A stretch of DNA of 64,000 nt from Terriglobales bacterium (lineage in GTDB: Bacteria > Acidobacteriota > Terriglobia > Terriglobales > Acidobacteriaceae): the NCBI GenBank assembly GCA_015655585.1, contig JAATEV010000120.1, positions 1 through 64,000 on the forward strand, read 5' to 3'. A program made the position numbers and the translations under genes. Every line of letters starts with the position of its first letter. The stretch's first letter is position 1. This document shows positions 45,116 to 54,526 of the stretch, one piece after another. The notes beneath the pieces were generated by a model. The model was not told where the DNA came from. It searched no databases and worked only from the letters and a program-made list of their open reading frames with translations.

Positions 45116-46327
45116 TTAATGCGATAGAAACCGGGCAAGTCGCTCTATCCCCTGCTCGATCTTTGGCCACTTTGCGGCGTAGCACCATCGCAGCCACCCC
45201 TCGCCCTCGGGGCCGAACGCTCTCCCCGGTGCGAGACCAAGCCCAACCTCGTTCACAATTCTCTTCGCCAGTGCGAACGAGTCCGTCTGCCCCGCGAGAC
45301 GCAGAAAAACATACATCGCTCCATCGGCCTCCGGAACCTCAATGCCGGGCAACTCGCGTAGCGCATTCGTCAAACGGTTCTTCGTCTCCATCAACTCTGA
45401 ACGCACCTGGAGAATATGCGATTCCCCATCTTCAATCGCCCGCGCCGCGCCGCGCTGTACAAACTCCGCAACGCACGACGTGTTGTACTCAATCAGCGGA
45501 GCCAGATCCTGCACGACAGCACCCGGAGTCACCATCCACCCAACGCGCCAGCCCGTCATCGTCCATGCCTTCGAGAAGCTGTTCACCACAATCAAGCGAT
45601 CGTCTTCCTCTGCAAAACTGAGAAAAGACGGTGCCGACCGAACCCCCTGCGTGTAAACCAGCCGCTCATAAACATCGTCCGCAAGAATCCATATCCCCAG
45701 GCGGCGACAGTGTTCCAGCAGAACCCGCTGCTCTTCTCGGCTTATCGTCCACCCGGTAGGATTGTTCGGCGAATTCACAATCAACATCGCAGTCTGTGGA
45801 GTAAGCGCACGCAGCAGCTTCTCCATCGGCAACGACCATCGCCCCTCATGCACCTCCAGCGAGACGCATTCGACGCACGCGCCAACGATCTTCGGAATCT
45901 CCACCGCGTTCGGCCACAGCGGAGTGACAATCACAACACGGTCGCCCGGCTTGATGAGTAATTGGCTACTAAGCATCAGCGCCGAGTCGCCCGAGGTCGT
46001 CACCGCCACCCGCTCCATGCCGATCTCGCGTCCGTGCAGTTCCGTAAGATACGCCGCAATGGCGCGTCGAAGATAAGGCCGCCCCAGGTTCTCCGAGTAG
46101 AAAGTCTCTCCCTTTTGCAGCGAATCAATCGCCGCCTCACGAATAAACAACGGGGTAGGCCGGTCCGACTCGCCAAACCAGAAGGGAAGCAGGTCCTCGC
46201 GCCCCGCCGCATAATCCGCCACATCGCGAATCAGGGATCGGGAGAACCTCGTTGCAGGGCTCACGGTTTCAACCGCTGCAAGTGCTTCAGCAGAATCATC
46301 AGGGATCAGTTTGTCAGTGCTGCTCAT
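45116..46327 (-). CDS. class I/II PLP-dependent aminotransferase
   Basis: A 403-aa fold-type I aminotransferase. NSPNNPTGWTIS binds the cofactor, DDVYERLVY carries the Asp that pairs with the pyridine N, NSFSKAWTMTGWRVGWMV carries the Schiff-base Lys, and the Arg of WLRWCYA binds the substrate carboxylate. Cytosolic. It may work with the Ldh-family enzyme 270 bases downstream. Aspartate or aromatic aminotransferase activity is the likely class; specificity is open. Confidence 0.88.
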   Translation of the reverse strand: MSSTDKLIPDDSAEALAAVETVSPATRFSRSLIRDVADYAAGREDLLPFWFGESDRPTPLFIREAAIDSLQKGETFYSENLGRPYLRRAIAAYLTELHGREIGMERVAVTTSGDSALMLSSQLLIKPGDRVVIVTPLWPNAVEIPKIVGACVECVSLEVHEGRWSLPMEKLLRALTPQTAMLIVNSPNNPTGWTISREEQRVLLEHCRRLGIWILADDVYERLVYTQGVRSAPSFLSFAEEDDRLIVVNSFSKAWTMTGWRVGWMVTPGAVVQDLAPLIEYNTSCVAEFVQRGAARAIEDGESHILQVRSELMETKNRLTNALRELPGIEVPEADGAMYVFLRLAGQTDSFALAKRIVNEVGLGLAPGRAFGPEGEGWLRWCYAAKWPKIEQGIERLARFLSH

Positions 46328-46364
46328 GGAAGCAGTCTAGCCTGTCCCTCTTGTGAATGTCTGT

Positions 46365-48905
46365 TCAGGAGACCTGCACCTTCATCTTTCGTTTCCCTTG
46401 CAGCAGGCTCTGCTCCAGCACCACAACTCCTCCATCCACGCGCCCCACAGAAGTCCTTCGAATCGCCGAGCGGTCATCCGGGTGAATATGGATATGCAGG
46501 TCCCCGGTAAAGTCGTTCTCAAAGGAGAGCTCGACCTCGTACTTGTTTCCCGCCAGCGAGTCGGTACGCCAGCTCACATGGCCAAACCGCGTCGGGCACC
46601 TCCCCACCGAGATATGTTTTCCCGCCTTGAACCAATGCTTCGGGGCCGCCTTCTGCAAGTGGCATACGCTCAGGTCGCTCTCCTCATAGCACAGCAGCCA
46701 GCGCAGAGCCATCGTCGGTTGCAGCGTTGAGTTCACGCTCGACGCCCACCAGAATCGGAAGCCTTCTCCCGCATAGCCGCCCGGAATCAGAGCATCCTCC
46801 GGAGCATACCGATTGCCCGAGTCCGCCGCGAAACACGCCAGTCCATACAGCGTCAGAAGAAACGGTCGATAGTCCTTCTGCCGGATGCGGACCGCCAGCG
46901 TCCCATGGTCCATAAAGTTCGAGGTGCGCATCTCGTTGTCGTCAATATGCAGGCCAATCAACTGCATCCCGGCGACCTCTCTATGTTTCAAATGGCCAAG
47001 ATCGAGCGCCGGGTCGCCCCAGTCCGAGAGGAACCAGTCCTGCATAAAACGATGCGTCTCATAGCTCGCCAGCCGCGTCGGCTTTCGGTCGATGTCGTCT
47101 GGATAGAACGGTACGATCCCCGCTGCCTTCATCTCGTCGTTCATCTTCGCCATCGTCGTCTTCAACGAGCGTTCAATGTTGGCGCGCATCTCGTTCGCCA
47201 CCGCCTGCACCTGCTCCGCCTCCGCCGCCAGGCTCGGATCGGTCTTGCCCGCCAACCGCAAAGACGCCGCATGGTCTTTCAAGCCACGCCACACCCCGGT
47301 CGAATTCTCGTAGTAATAAGGATGATCTGAAGGAGCATCGTGCCCCGGCCTCCCCAGGTCTGCCTCCGGCGAGCCATAGATCAGCCCATGGTGCGGATCG
47401 CTCTCCGGGTAAGTCTTCTTGCTGTACTCATAGCGATTCAGAATATACGCAATCATCCGTCGCAGAACCGGAAGCCGTTTCTGCAAAGCCCCCAGATTGC
47501 GCTCATAGAAGTAGCTGCGTGCAGAGTTGCACAGCACCATCCCGACATCGAACGGAGCCTCGATCTGGTCCTGCGTATTGCGAACGTAGTTCCCATCCGC
47601 AGCAATATATTTGTCCAGATAGTACTGCTGATAAGCATCCGTCGAGTCCGTCAGGTTCCACAACTGGTTCGCCCAGATGAACTCATACTGCGCCACCGGC
47701 CCCAGCGCATGGCTGCTCTCCGGAATCACCGTATACGCGCCCTCGCCGATCTGGTACGAGGGCTCAAGTCCGCGATAGCTGCACCGGCTCAACGTAATCC
47801 CGGCGCGCGCCGCCGTCAGAATCCACTCATCCGGAATGTCCACCGGCATTGTGCTCTCGAAGAGCGTGTTCCATCTCTTCCAGATCACAAACAGCTCGCG
47901 GAAGAACGCCTCTGCGCTGGCTCCGGTGCCCGTATATCTCTCAATAAAGGCGCGGCCATGCTCATCCCGATAGATCTTCATCCGCTGCGTAATCTGGTCC
48001 TCGGGAACCATCATGCGGACCCGTCCCATCGGCTCGGCGTTCACTCCCTCCGGCAGAAGCACCGTAATCTGGTATCCGCACTTATATTGCGGATTCCAAA
48101 CGCCAATATCGGCCACCGGCAGATATCCCGCAAGCAAAGTCCTCTTGCTGTAGCCCTTCTCGTACTCCCAGTTTTGCGAGTTGAAGGTAGGGAAGTAGGC
48201 GGAGGGATCAAACGCCGGCCCCCGCTCATCAGGAGCCCACGCCGCGTGTCCGCTCTTGTTATTGAACTCCCGCGAAGTTCCCTCTGCCTGCAAATACAGC
48301 GAGCGCTCCGGCCCTCCCTGCTCGTTCCCCACCAGCGTCCAGCCGATATACTCCGGCCCCAGCGCCGCAACATTCTCATAACAGGGGTCGTCGCTCGAAT
48401 GGAGAATGTAGTCCCCCGGCACGTCCGGCCCCGGCACATGCCGCGACAGGCGTTTTGCCTGGAACTCCGGTGGCGCGGCAATCTGCCGAGGGCGAATCGT
48501 GGCAATATCGCCGATCCAGCTCGGAATCACCCCAATCGTTCCCGACTCCGCCACAAAGGCGATCGCGCTGCGATACGTGGCGCGTTTCTCCAGCACAGCC
48601 GCCGGCTTGCCCTCAATCGTCGTAATCGCCACCAGCCGCCAGCCATCCACCACCTCGCCCACAGCCGCGTTTAACTGTTTGCCACCCACAACAAAAACCG
48701 TGGACTTCTCCTCCAGCTTCGTCGCCTTGGGAACATTGGCCAGAGCGGCCTCTTCGCCCGGCAGAAACGCCGTATATTCGTTCAGAATCTGCGCCGCAGG
48801 CCCCGCCTCGGCCACGCCCAGCGCCGCCGCCACGCCTTCCAGGGAAAAAGTTCCGCCCAAAGCTCCAAGCAACTTGAGAAACTCACGCCGTTTCAGCTCG
48901 AACAT
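46365..48905 (-). CDS. Tat-exported ~850-aa protein, possible six-hairpin glycosidase
   Basis: An 846-aa protein from ATG 48905 (GAGG eight bases upstream), with a Tat-like signal ELKRREFLKLLGALGGTFSL. It has a long beta-rich N-terminal part, a middle helical part with many aromatic residues (RRMIAYILNRYEYSKK, YYENSTGVWRGLKD) and a C-terminal block KAAPKHWFKAGKHISVGRCPTRFGHVSW that also occurs in the protein at 55893. The central repeats of helices with W/Y suggest an (alpha/alpha)6 barrel glycoside hydrolase, but I cannot name the family. Divergent from the receptor-sulfatase operon, so its target may be a sulfated glycan. Confidence 0.65.
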   Translation of the reverse strand: MFELKRREFLKLLGALGGTFSLEGVAAALGVAEAGPAAQILNEYTAFLPGEEAALANVPKATKLEEKSTVFVVGGKQLNAAVGEVVDGWRLVAITTIEGKPAAVLEKRATYRSAIAFVAESGTIGVIPSWIGDIATIRPRQIAAPPEFQAKRLSRHVPGPDVPGDYILHSSDDPCYENVAALGPEYIGWTLVGNEQGGPERSLYLQAEGTSREFNNKSGHAAWAPDERGPAFDPSAYFPTFNSQNWEYEKGYSKRTLLAGYLPVADIGVWNPQYKCGYQITVLLPEGVNAEPMGRVRMMVPEDQITQRMKIYRDEHGRAFIERYTGTGASAEAFFRELFVIWKRWNTLFESTMPVDIPDEWILTAARAGITLSRCSYRGLEPSYQIGEGAYTVIPESSHALGPVAQYEFIWANQLWNLTDSTDAYQQYYLDKYIAADGNYVRNTQDQIEAPFDVGMVLCNSARSYFYERNLGALQKRLPVLRRMIAYILNRYEYSKKTYPESDPHHGLIYGSPEADLGRPGHDAPSDHPYYYENSTGVWRGLKDHAASLRLAGKTDPSLAAEAEQVQAVANEMRANIERSLKTTMAKMNDEMKAAGIVPFYPDDIDRKPTRLASYETHRFMQDWFLSDWGDPALDLGHLKHREVAGMQLIGLHIDDNEMRTSNFMDHGTLAVRIRQKDYRPFLLTLYGLACFAADSGNRYAPEDALIPGGYAGEGFRFWWASSVNSTLQPTMALRWLLCYEESDLSVCHLQKAAPKHWFKAGKHISVGRCPTRFGHVSWRTDSLAGNKYEVELSFENDFTGDLHIHIHPDDRSAIRRTSVGRVDGGVVVLEQSLLQGKRKMKVQVS

Positions 48906-49071
48906 TCCACGATCCTCGTTTGTTATGCGAATCCTAACAGCTAAACTGCTGGGAAAGAAAGAGTTATCTAATGCAGCCAGGCCCGTGCTGCAAAGCAAGC
49001 GCACACCCGCAAGAAGCCCGACCGTCAGACCAATCGCCCCGTGTTCCCCCTGGTAAAACGGGGTACCCGAA

Positions 49072-49102
49072 TTTGACTTTTAGTCAAAAATTTTCATATC
49101 CT
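49072..49102 (+). promoter_or_regulatory. promoter overlapped by TTTGACT-TTT-AGTCAAA palindrome
   Basis: TTGACT (49073-49078), 18-base spacer, TATCCT (49097-49102) form a promoter ahead of the polycysteine ORF. The -35 is embedded in a 7-bp inverted repeat (49072-49078 with 49082-49088), a candidate operator. Confidence 0.5.
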
Positions 49103-49122
49103 GAAATGACGTAACAGGCAAG

Positions 49123-49215
49123 ATGATGAATATTCTTCAACAATCGATGGCCCTCTTTGGCCTCCTCCCGGATGCTCCCCGCACCGGCTGTTGTTGTTGT
49201 CCCTGTTGTCGCTAG
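49123..49215 (+). CDS. candidate polycysteine leader peptide (30 aa)
   Basis: ATG at 49123 (a second ATG at 49126) to TAG at 49213-49215. Residues 23-29 read CCCCPCC, six Cys in seven positions, just before the final Arg and stop. AGGCAAG precedes the start, so this one may use a ribosome site. The 133 bases to the receptor start are U-rich without a clear intrinsic terminator, which favours Rho-dependent or translational control. The downstream receptor-sulfatase pair makes a sulfur-responsive role credible. Confidence 0.72.
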   Translation: MMNILQQSMALFGLLPDAPRTGCCCCPCCR

Positions 49216-49348
49216 TCTTCCTGTCTAGCTTTTAGTTTTTCGATCTTCTCCCATTTCAAAAAATAATTTGAACGACAAGCGTTTCGTGTCTGCTTTTTTC
49301 TTGCTCAGCGCAAGCTTGTCTTCAGCTTGAACAACATTTGGAGGCACC

Positions 49349-52300
49349 GTGTCTTTCCGTCATATAGTTTGGATCTTGTTGCTCCTGGGAGTCTCTTCCT
49401 CTTCCTTCGCCCAGGTAGATACCGGAGCCATCGTCGGCACCGTCAACGACAGTCAGCAGCAGCGCATCGCCGACGCCAGCATCGTCCTCCGCCAGGAGTC
49501 CACCGGCATCGAGCGCACCGCGAAGTCCGGCCATGACGGCACCTTCAACTTCTCGCCTCTCTCCATCGGCACCTATACCCTCACTATCCGGCACGAGGGC
49601 TTCGATCGCGCCGTTCGCAACAACCTCGTGATCTCCGCTCAGTCCGTCCTTCGCGAAGACGTGTCCCTTCAGGTAGGTTCCGTCAACCAGACCGTCGAAG
49701 TCACCGCGGCGGCTCCCTTGCTGGAGACCCAGACCTCCGCCTTGCAGCATCTCGTAAGCGAGCGCGCTATCAACGACCTCCCGCTCAACGGTCGTAACGT
49801 CACCTTCCTCGCCCAGACCGCTCCCGGCGTCACCATCGCCCAGGCGGACTCGCGCGGACTCGCCGCCAGCGGTTCCTTCAGCGCCAACGGCGCACGTCGC
49901 GGCCAGAACGACTACCTCCTCGACGGCATCGACAACAACGCCGCCATCGCCGACTACGTCAACCAGACCCAGTACGTCATCATGCCTCCGCCCGACGCCC
50001 TGCAGGAGTTCGTCGTCCAGACCAACAGCTACTCCGCCGAGTTCGGCCATTCCGCCGGAGCCGTCCTGAACGTCTCCACCAAGTCCGGAGCCGACTCCTT
50101 CCACGGCGACGTCTGGGAGTTCCTCCGTAACGACGTGCTCGACGCGCGCAACTACTTCGCCACCGCCCCCATCAAGCCCGCCTATCGCCAGAACCAGTTC
50201 GGCCTCGCCCTCAGCGGCCCGGTCGTCATCCCCAAGGTCTACAACGGCAAGGGCAAGACCTTCTTCTTCGTCGATTATCAGGGCACCCGCATCGCACAGG
50301 GAAGCAGCAAGGTCGTCAACGTGCCGACCGCCTTCGAAAGAAACTCGGGCTTCAGCAACTTCGCCGATCTCATCTCCCTGCAGAGCGGCACCAAGACCGA
50401 CGCGCTCGGCCGCGTCTTTCCCGTTGGAACTATCTTTGATCCCGCAACCAGCCGTGCCGTCACGGCCAACGTCAAGGACCCCGTCACAGGCCTGACCCCC
50501 ACCGCCTCCGGTTCCGTGCGCGACCCCTTCTACAACGGCGTGCTCGGCAACCAGACCAGCTTCACCAGCAGCACCCAGAGAGTGCTCCTGAATCAGCTCC
50601 CCGTAGGACGGCTCAACCCATCGGCCATCGCGCTGCTGAATCTCTTCCCCTCACCGACCTCCGGTGGAATCATCAGCAACTTCGCCTCCTTCCCCACCAC
50701 TACCAATAACAGCGACGGCTTCGACGTCCGCATCGACCAGCACTTCAGCGAGCGCGATTCTGCCTTCGCACGCTACAGCTATCTCGACACCGATCAGTTG
50801 AACCCCGGTCCCTTCCAGGGCATCGCCGACGGACAGTCCAGCCGTCCCGGCAACGGCGCCACGCAGGCCCAGAACGCCGCCCTCAGCGAGACCCACATCT
50901 TCAGCCCCAGCATCGTCAACGAGGCTCGCGCCGGATACAGCCGCGTCTCCGATATCCGCCGCCAGCCCTTCGCCAATCAGCTCGGCATCCCCGAGCAGTA
51001 CGGCATCGGCGGCATCCCGCAGTTCGTTGGCAACGGCGGCCTTCCGTCGTTGTCCTTCGGCAATCTCGCCGGTCTCGGCCAGTCTGGCTCTCTGCCCAGC
51101 AACAAGGCCAGCGACATCACCCAGCTCTCCGATAACGTCACCATCTCGCGCAGCCATCACGTCATTCGTACCGGCCTGCTCTACCAGAACATCTCCTACC
51201 CCACCTCCACGCCCTCGTCCGCGCGTGGCTCCTTCGGCTTCAGCGGTATCTACACCTCCGTCGTCAACCAGACCGACGCCTCCACCGATCGAGCCCAATT
51301 CCTGCTGAACCCGATCGCCTCGACAGTCCCCGGCGGCATCAACAACGTCGGCGGTGCCAACAGCGTCAGCGCATCCAGCTTCCCGCCCATCAGTAATCTC
51401 CATCGCTGGTACATCGGCGCCTACGTGCAGGACGACTGGCGTCTCACCCCGAAGCTGACCCTGAACCTTGGTCTGCGCTGGGAGTACTATGGCGTTCCCA
51501 CCGAGTCCGACGGACGCCAGGCCAACTTCATCCTCGGTCCTGAGGCCACCCCCAACGTCGGGGCAAAGTTCATCATCCCCACCTCGCAGGCCGCCGGCGT
51601 GCCGCAAGGGTTTCTCAACCTGCTGGCCAAGGACAACATCGCCTTCGTCACCACCGACGACAAGCGGCTGGGCACAGCGCAGACCGAGAATTTCGCGCCT
51701 CGCGTAGGCCTCGCCTACCAGCTCGATCCCCGCACCGTCATCCACGCGGGCTTCGGAATCTTCTACGGCGGGTATGAGAACTACGGCCTCAGCGCCAGCC
51801 CCGCAGCCAACTTCCCCTTCAATATCGCCACCAGCTACTCGGCGGCCAACGCCGTCACGCCGCTGACCCCGAATAACTCCATCGGCACCCTGGCCAACGG
51901 CCTCACCAACGTGCCGCTCTCCGCCTCCAACGCGAATCTCTCCAGCATCTCCCTGCTAGGCCGGGCCTACAACTGGAAGAGTGCCTACGAAGAGGCATAC
52001 AACCTCCAGTTGCAGTATCAGGTCACGCCCACCACGGTCCTCAAGATCGCCTATGCAGGCTCCGTCTCCCGGCACTTGCAGACTCCCATCAACACCAATA
52101 CGCTCAACAAGATTCTCCCGGCCTCCGCCAACGCCCAGACCAACAGCTTCTTCCCCGACTTCGCTCGCGGCGGCACCTTCATCACGCCCTCCGGCTCCAC
52201 GAACTACAACGGTCTTCAGTTCGATCTCACCCGCCGCTGGGGACAGAACCTTATGTTCGATGCCAACTACACCTGGTCCAAGTGCCTCGGCGACGCGCAT

Positions 52301-52939
52301 GACCAGCTCGACAACAACATCGGCGGCTATCGCGCCCCCTACGTCCCCGGTGCAGGCATCGGCTACGACAAGGGTCTCTGCGACACCGACGTCCGCAACA
52401 TCTTCCACGCCAGCGGCACCTGGGAGCTTCCCTTCGGCCACAGCCGCGCCTACCTCACCCACGGTGTAGGCTCCGTAATCGCTGGTGGTTGGTCCCTGCA
52501 AGGCATCGCGACCGTACAGGGAGGCCAGCCCTTCACCGTCGGTTGCACCACTACCACCACTGCCGGTCTCGGTTGCAACGCGCTCAAGGTGGCCGGGCAG
52601 AATCCCTACGCAGGTGCGCACAACGTCACGCAGTACCTGAACCCGAACGCATTCGCCAACCCCGCGGCCAACGCCACCGGCTTCGACGCCCTCGGCGGAT
52701 CGCCCACCCAGGTCAGCGGCCCCGGATATCACAAGCTCGATGTCTCGCTCTTCCGCCAGATTCCCCTGGTCGCGCAGACTCACCTTGAGGTCCGCGCCGA
52801 GGCGTTCAACATCACCAACACGCCGAACTTCTCCGCTCCGGGCAACCTCGCCTTCACATCGCCGTCCACCTTCGCTACCATCACAAGCACGCGCGACAAC
52901 TCAAGACAACTGCAGTTCGCTGCAAAACTTTACTGGTAG
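49349..52939 (+). CDS. TonB-dependent receptor, Oar-like, paired with a sulfatase
   Basis: A 1196-aa receptor starting at GTG 49349 with GGAGG four bases upstream. Signal peptide (IVWILLLLGVSSSSFAQ), carboxypeptidase-regulatory-like domain (GAIVGTVNDSQQQRIADASIVL), plug (LLDGIDNNAAIADYV, VVQTNSYSAEFGHSAGAVL), barrel and terminal Trp (AAKLYW). Codon use is strongly C-ending compared with the receptor at 30325, to which it is paralogous. The sulfatase start is nine bases after its stop, so they are co-translated. Import of a sulfated compound is the likely role. Confidence 0.92.
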   Translation: MSFRHIVWILLLLGVSSSSFAQVDTGAIVGTVNDSQQQRIADASIVLRQESTGIERTAKSGHDGTFNFSPLSIGTYTLTIRHEGFDRAVRNNLVISAQSVLREDVSLQVGSVNQTVEVTAAAPLLETQTSALQHLVSERAINDLPLNGRNVTFLAQTAPGVTIAQADSRGLAASGSFSANGARRGQNDYLLDGIDNNAAIADYVNQTQYVIMPPPDALQEFVVQTNSYSAEFGHSAGAVLNVSTKSGADSFHGDVWEFLRNDVLDARNYFATAPIKPAYRQNQFGLALSGPVVIPKVYNGKGKTFFFVDYQGTRIAQGSSKVVNVPTAFERNSGFSNFADLISLQSGTKTDALGRVFPVGTIFDPATSRAVTANVKDPVTGLTPTASGSVRDPFYNGVLGNQTSFTSSTQRVLLNQLPVGRLNPSAIALLNLFPSPTSGGIISNFASFPTTTNNSDGFDVRIDQHFSERDSAFARYSYLDTDQLNPGPFQGIADGQSSRPGNGATQAQNAALSETHIFSPSIVNEARAGYSRVSDIRRQPFANQLGIPEQYGIGGIPQFVGNGGLPSLSFGNLAGLGQSGSLPSNKASDITQLSDNVTISRSHHVIRTGLLYQNISYPTSTPSSARGSFGFSGIYTSVVNQTDASTDRAQFLLNPIASTVPGGINNVGGANSVSASSFPPISNLHRWYIGAYVQDDWRLTPKLTLNLGLRWEYYGVPTESDGRQANFILGPEATPNVGAKFIIPTSQAAGVPQGFLNLLAKDNIAFVTTDDKRLGTAQTENFAPRVGLAYQLDPRTVIHAGFGIFYGGYENYGLSASPAANFPFNIATSYSAANAVTPLTPNNSIGTLANGLTNVPLSASNANLSSISLLGRAYNWKSAYEEAYNLQLQYQVTPTTVLKIAYAGSVSRHLQTPINTNTLNKILPASANAQTNSFFPDFARGGTFITPSGSTNYNGLQFDLTRRWGQNLMFDANYTWSKCLGDAHDQLDNNIGGYRAPYVPGAGIGYDKGLCDTDVRNIFHASGTWELPFGHSRAYLTHGVGSVIAGGWSLQGIATVQGGQPFTVGCTTTTTAGLGCNALKVAGQNPYAGAHNVTQYLNPNAFANPAANATGFDALGGSPTQVSGPGYHKLDVSLFRQIPLVAQTHLEVRAEAFNITNTPNFSAPGNLAFTSPSTFATITSTRDNSRQLQFAAKLYW

Positions 52940-52947
52940 GAGCCTCA

Positions 52948-54396
52948 ATGTCTGACAACATGGAAAGCCGCAGATCGTTTCTCAAGGCCTCGGTAGCGGC
53001 AGCAGTCGCCGCTGCCGTCCCGGCAACCGCTGAAGCGCAGGCGAAGCCGGGAGCGCCGCGCACCAAGCCGAATATCATCGTCTATCTCTCCGATCAGTTC
53101 CGCTGGGACTTCGTCGGCGCGAACGGCCGTAACAACTCCACGCACACGCCGAACATCGACGCGCTCGCATCACGCGGCAAAAACTTCACCCACACCGTCA
53201 CCAACCAGCCCGTCTGCGCCCCTGCCCGCTCCGTGCTCTTCACCAGCCGCTACGCCACGGAGACCGGCGTCTGGCACAACGGCCCTGCGCTGGATAAATC
53301 GCTCCCCACGCTCGCCACGGAGCTCCGCAAATCCGGCTACACCTCCAACTACATCGGCAAATGGCACCTCGCCCTCGGAGACCCGAAGCAGGGTGGCAGC
53401 ACCGGCCCCGTCAAAGCCGAAGACCGTGGCGGCTTCCTCGACCTCTGGGAAGGCTCCAACGCGCTCGAACACTCCACTCATCCCTACGAGGGAACCATCT
53501 GGGACCGCGACAACAATCCCATCAACTTCAAGGATCAGTACCGCGTCGACTTCCTCACCGACCGCGCCGAGCGTTTCCTCCGCCAGAAGCAGGAGAAGCC
53601 CTTCTTCCTCTTCATCTCGCAGCTTGAGCCGCACCAGCAGAACGATCTGCACCGGCCCATCGCTCCCAAGGGAGCCGCCGCCCGCTTCGTCAACTGCACC
53701 GCGCCTGAAGACCTCCGTGCCCTTCCCGGCACCTGGCAGGATCAGCTCCCCGACTACTATGGCTGCATCGAGGCCATCGACGCCTCCGTAGGCCGCGTCC
53801 GCCGCGTCCTCGAAGAGGAGCACCTCGCCGAGAACACCATCTTCGTCTTCATCAGCGACCACGGCTGCCACTTCATGACCCGCAACACGGAGTACAAGCG
53901 CAGCACCCACAACAGCTCCATCCGCGTTCCGCTCATCATCGACGGCCCCGGCTTCCGCGGAGCCCAGCAGATCCCCGAACTCGTCGGCCTCATCGACGTG
54001 GCTCCCACCCTGCTCGAAGCCGCCGGAGTCCCCGTCCCGCCCACCTGGAAGGGTCGCAGCGCATTCCCGCTCGTCAACAGCTACGAGGCTCGCGAGAAGT
54101 GGGAAAATCAGCAGCTCATCCAGATCAGCGAATCCATGACCGGACGCGCCATCCGCACCAAGGACTGGACCTACTGTGTCGCCGATCTCTCCGGCGATAC
54201 CAAGAAGCCCGCCGCGGCCAGCTATCACGAGTACCAGTTCTACGATCAGCGAGCCGATCCCAACGAGCTGGTCAACCTCGCCGGACGCGCCGAATACCGC
54301 GCCAAGGCCGACGAGCTACAGGCGCAATTGAAGAAGCTGATGGTAGCCGCCGGGGAACCCGAGCCGGAGATCGTCCCAGCCAAGCTCTACCCATAA
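52948..54396 (+). CDS. Tat-exported Cys-type sulfatase
   Basis: A 482-aa sulfatase with a Tat signal (ESRRSFLKASVAAAVAAAVP). Cys90 in VCAPARS is the C-x-P-x-R site converted to formylglycine by the maturation enzyme. SDQFRWD near 49 and FISDHGCHF supply calcium ligands; SDQ rather than DD is usual in choline-sulfatase-like members. Such enzymes free sulfate from aryl or alkyl esters or glycans in the periplasm. TAGGAG precedes the ATG, and the receptor gene ends nine bases before. Tat export implies modification of Cys90 before transport. Confidence 0.9.
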   Translation: MSDNMESRRSFLKASVAAAVAAAVPATAEAQAKPGAPRTKPNIIVYLSDQFRWDFVGANGRNNSTHTPNIDALASRGKNFTHTVTNQPVCAPARSVLFTSRYATETGVWHNGPALDKSLPTLATELRKSGYTSNYIGKWHLALGDPKQGGSTGPVKAEDRGGFLDLWEGSNALEHSTHPYEGTIWDRDNNPINFKDQYRVDFLTDRAERFLRQKQEKPFFLFISQLEPHQQNDLHRPIAPKGAAARFVNCTAPEDLRALPGTWQDQLPDYYGCIEAIDASVGRVRRVLEEEHLAENTIFVFISDHGCHFMTRNTEYKRSTHNSSIRVPLIIDGPGFRGAQQIPELVGLIDVAPTLLEAAGVPVPPTWKGRSAFPLVNSYEAREKWENQQLIQISESMTGRAIRTKDWTYCVADLSGDTKKPAAASYHEYQFYDQRADPNELVNLAGRAEYRAKADELQAQLKKLMVAAGEPEPEIVPAKLYP

Positions 54397-54403
54397 CCTG
54401 AAG

Positions 54404-54475
54404 CGCTTCGTGGGCCTCTCGTTGGTTGTCTGGCAGATTCATCCGCCGACCAACGGGAGGCCCACGCGAAGCGAT
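54404..54475 (+). terminator. long hairpin after the sulfatase
   Basis: GCTTCGTGGGCCTC...CGTTGGT pairs with ACCAACG...GAGGCCCACGCGAAGC with a few mismatches around a ~22-base loop, followed by ATAAAAA. It ends the receptor-sulfatase unit and may also serve the convergent gene. Confidence 0.6.
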
Positions 54476-54526
54476 AAAAAGGCGTGAAATGCCCGCCCCA
54501 CGCGCAGTGGGCCCGTCCGGCAGGAC

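Noticed and set aside
46353-48674. CRISPR-like or phage-like content in the accessory regions
   Set aside because: I looked for regular direct repeats, integrases, transposases and terminal inverted repeats across the window and found none.
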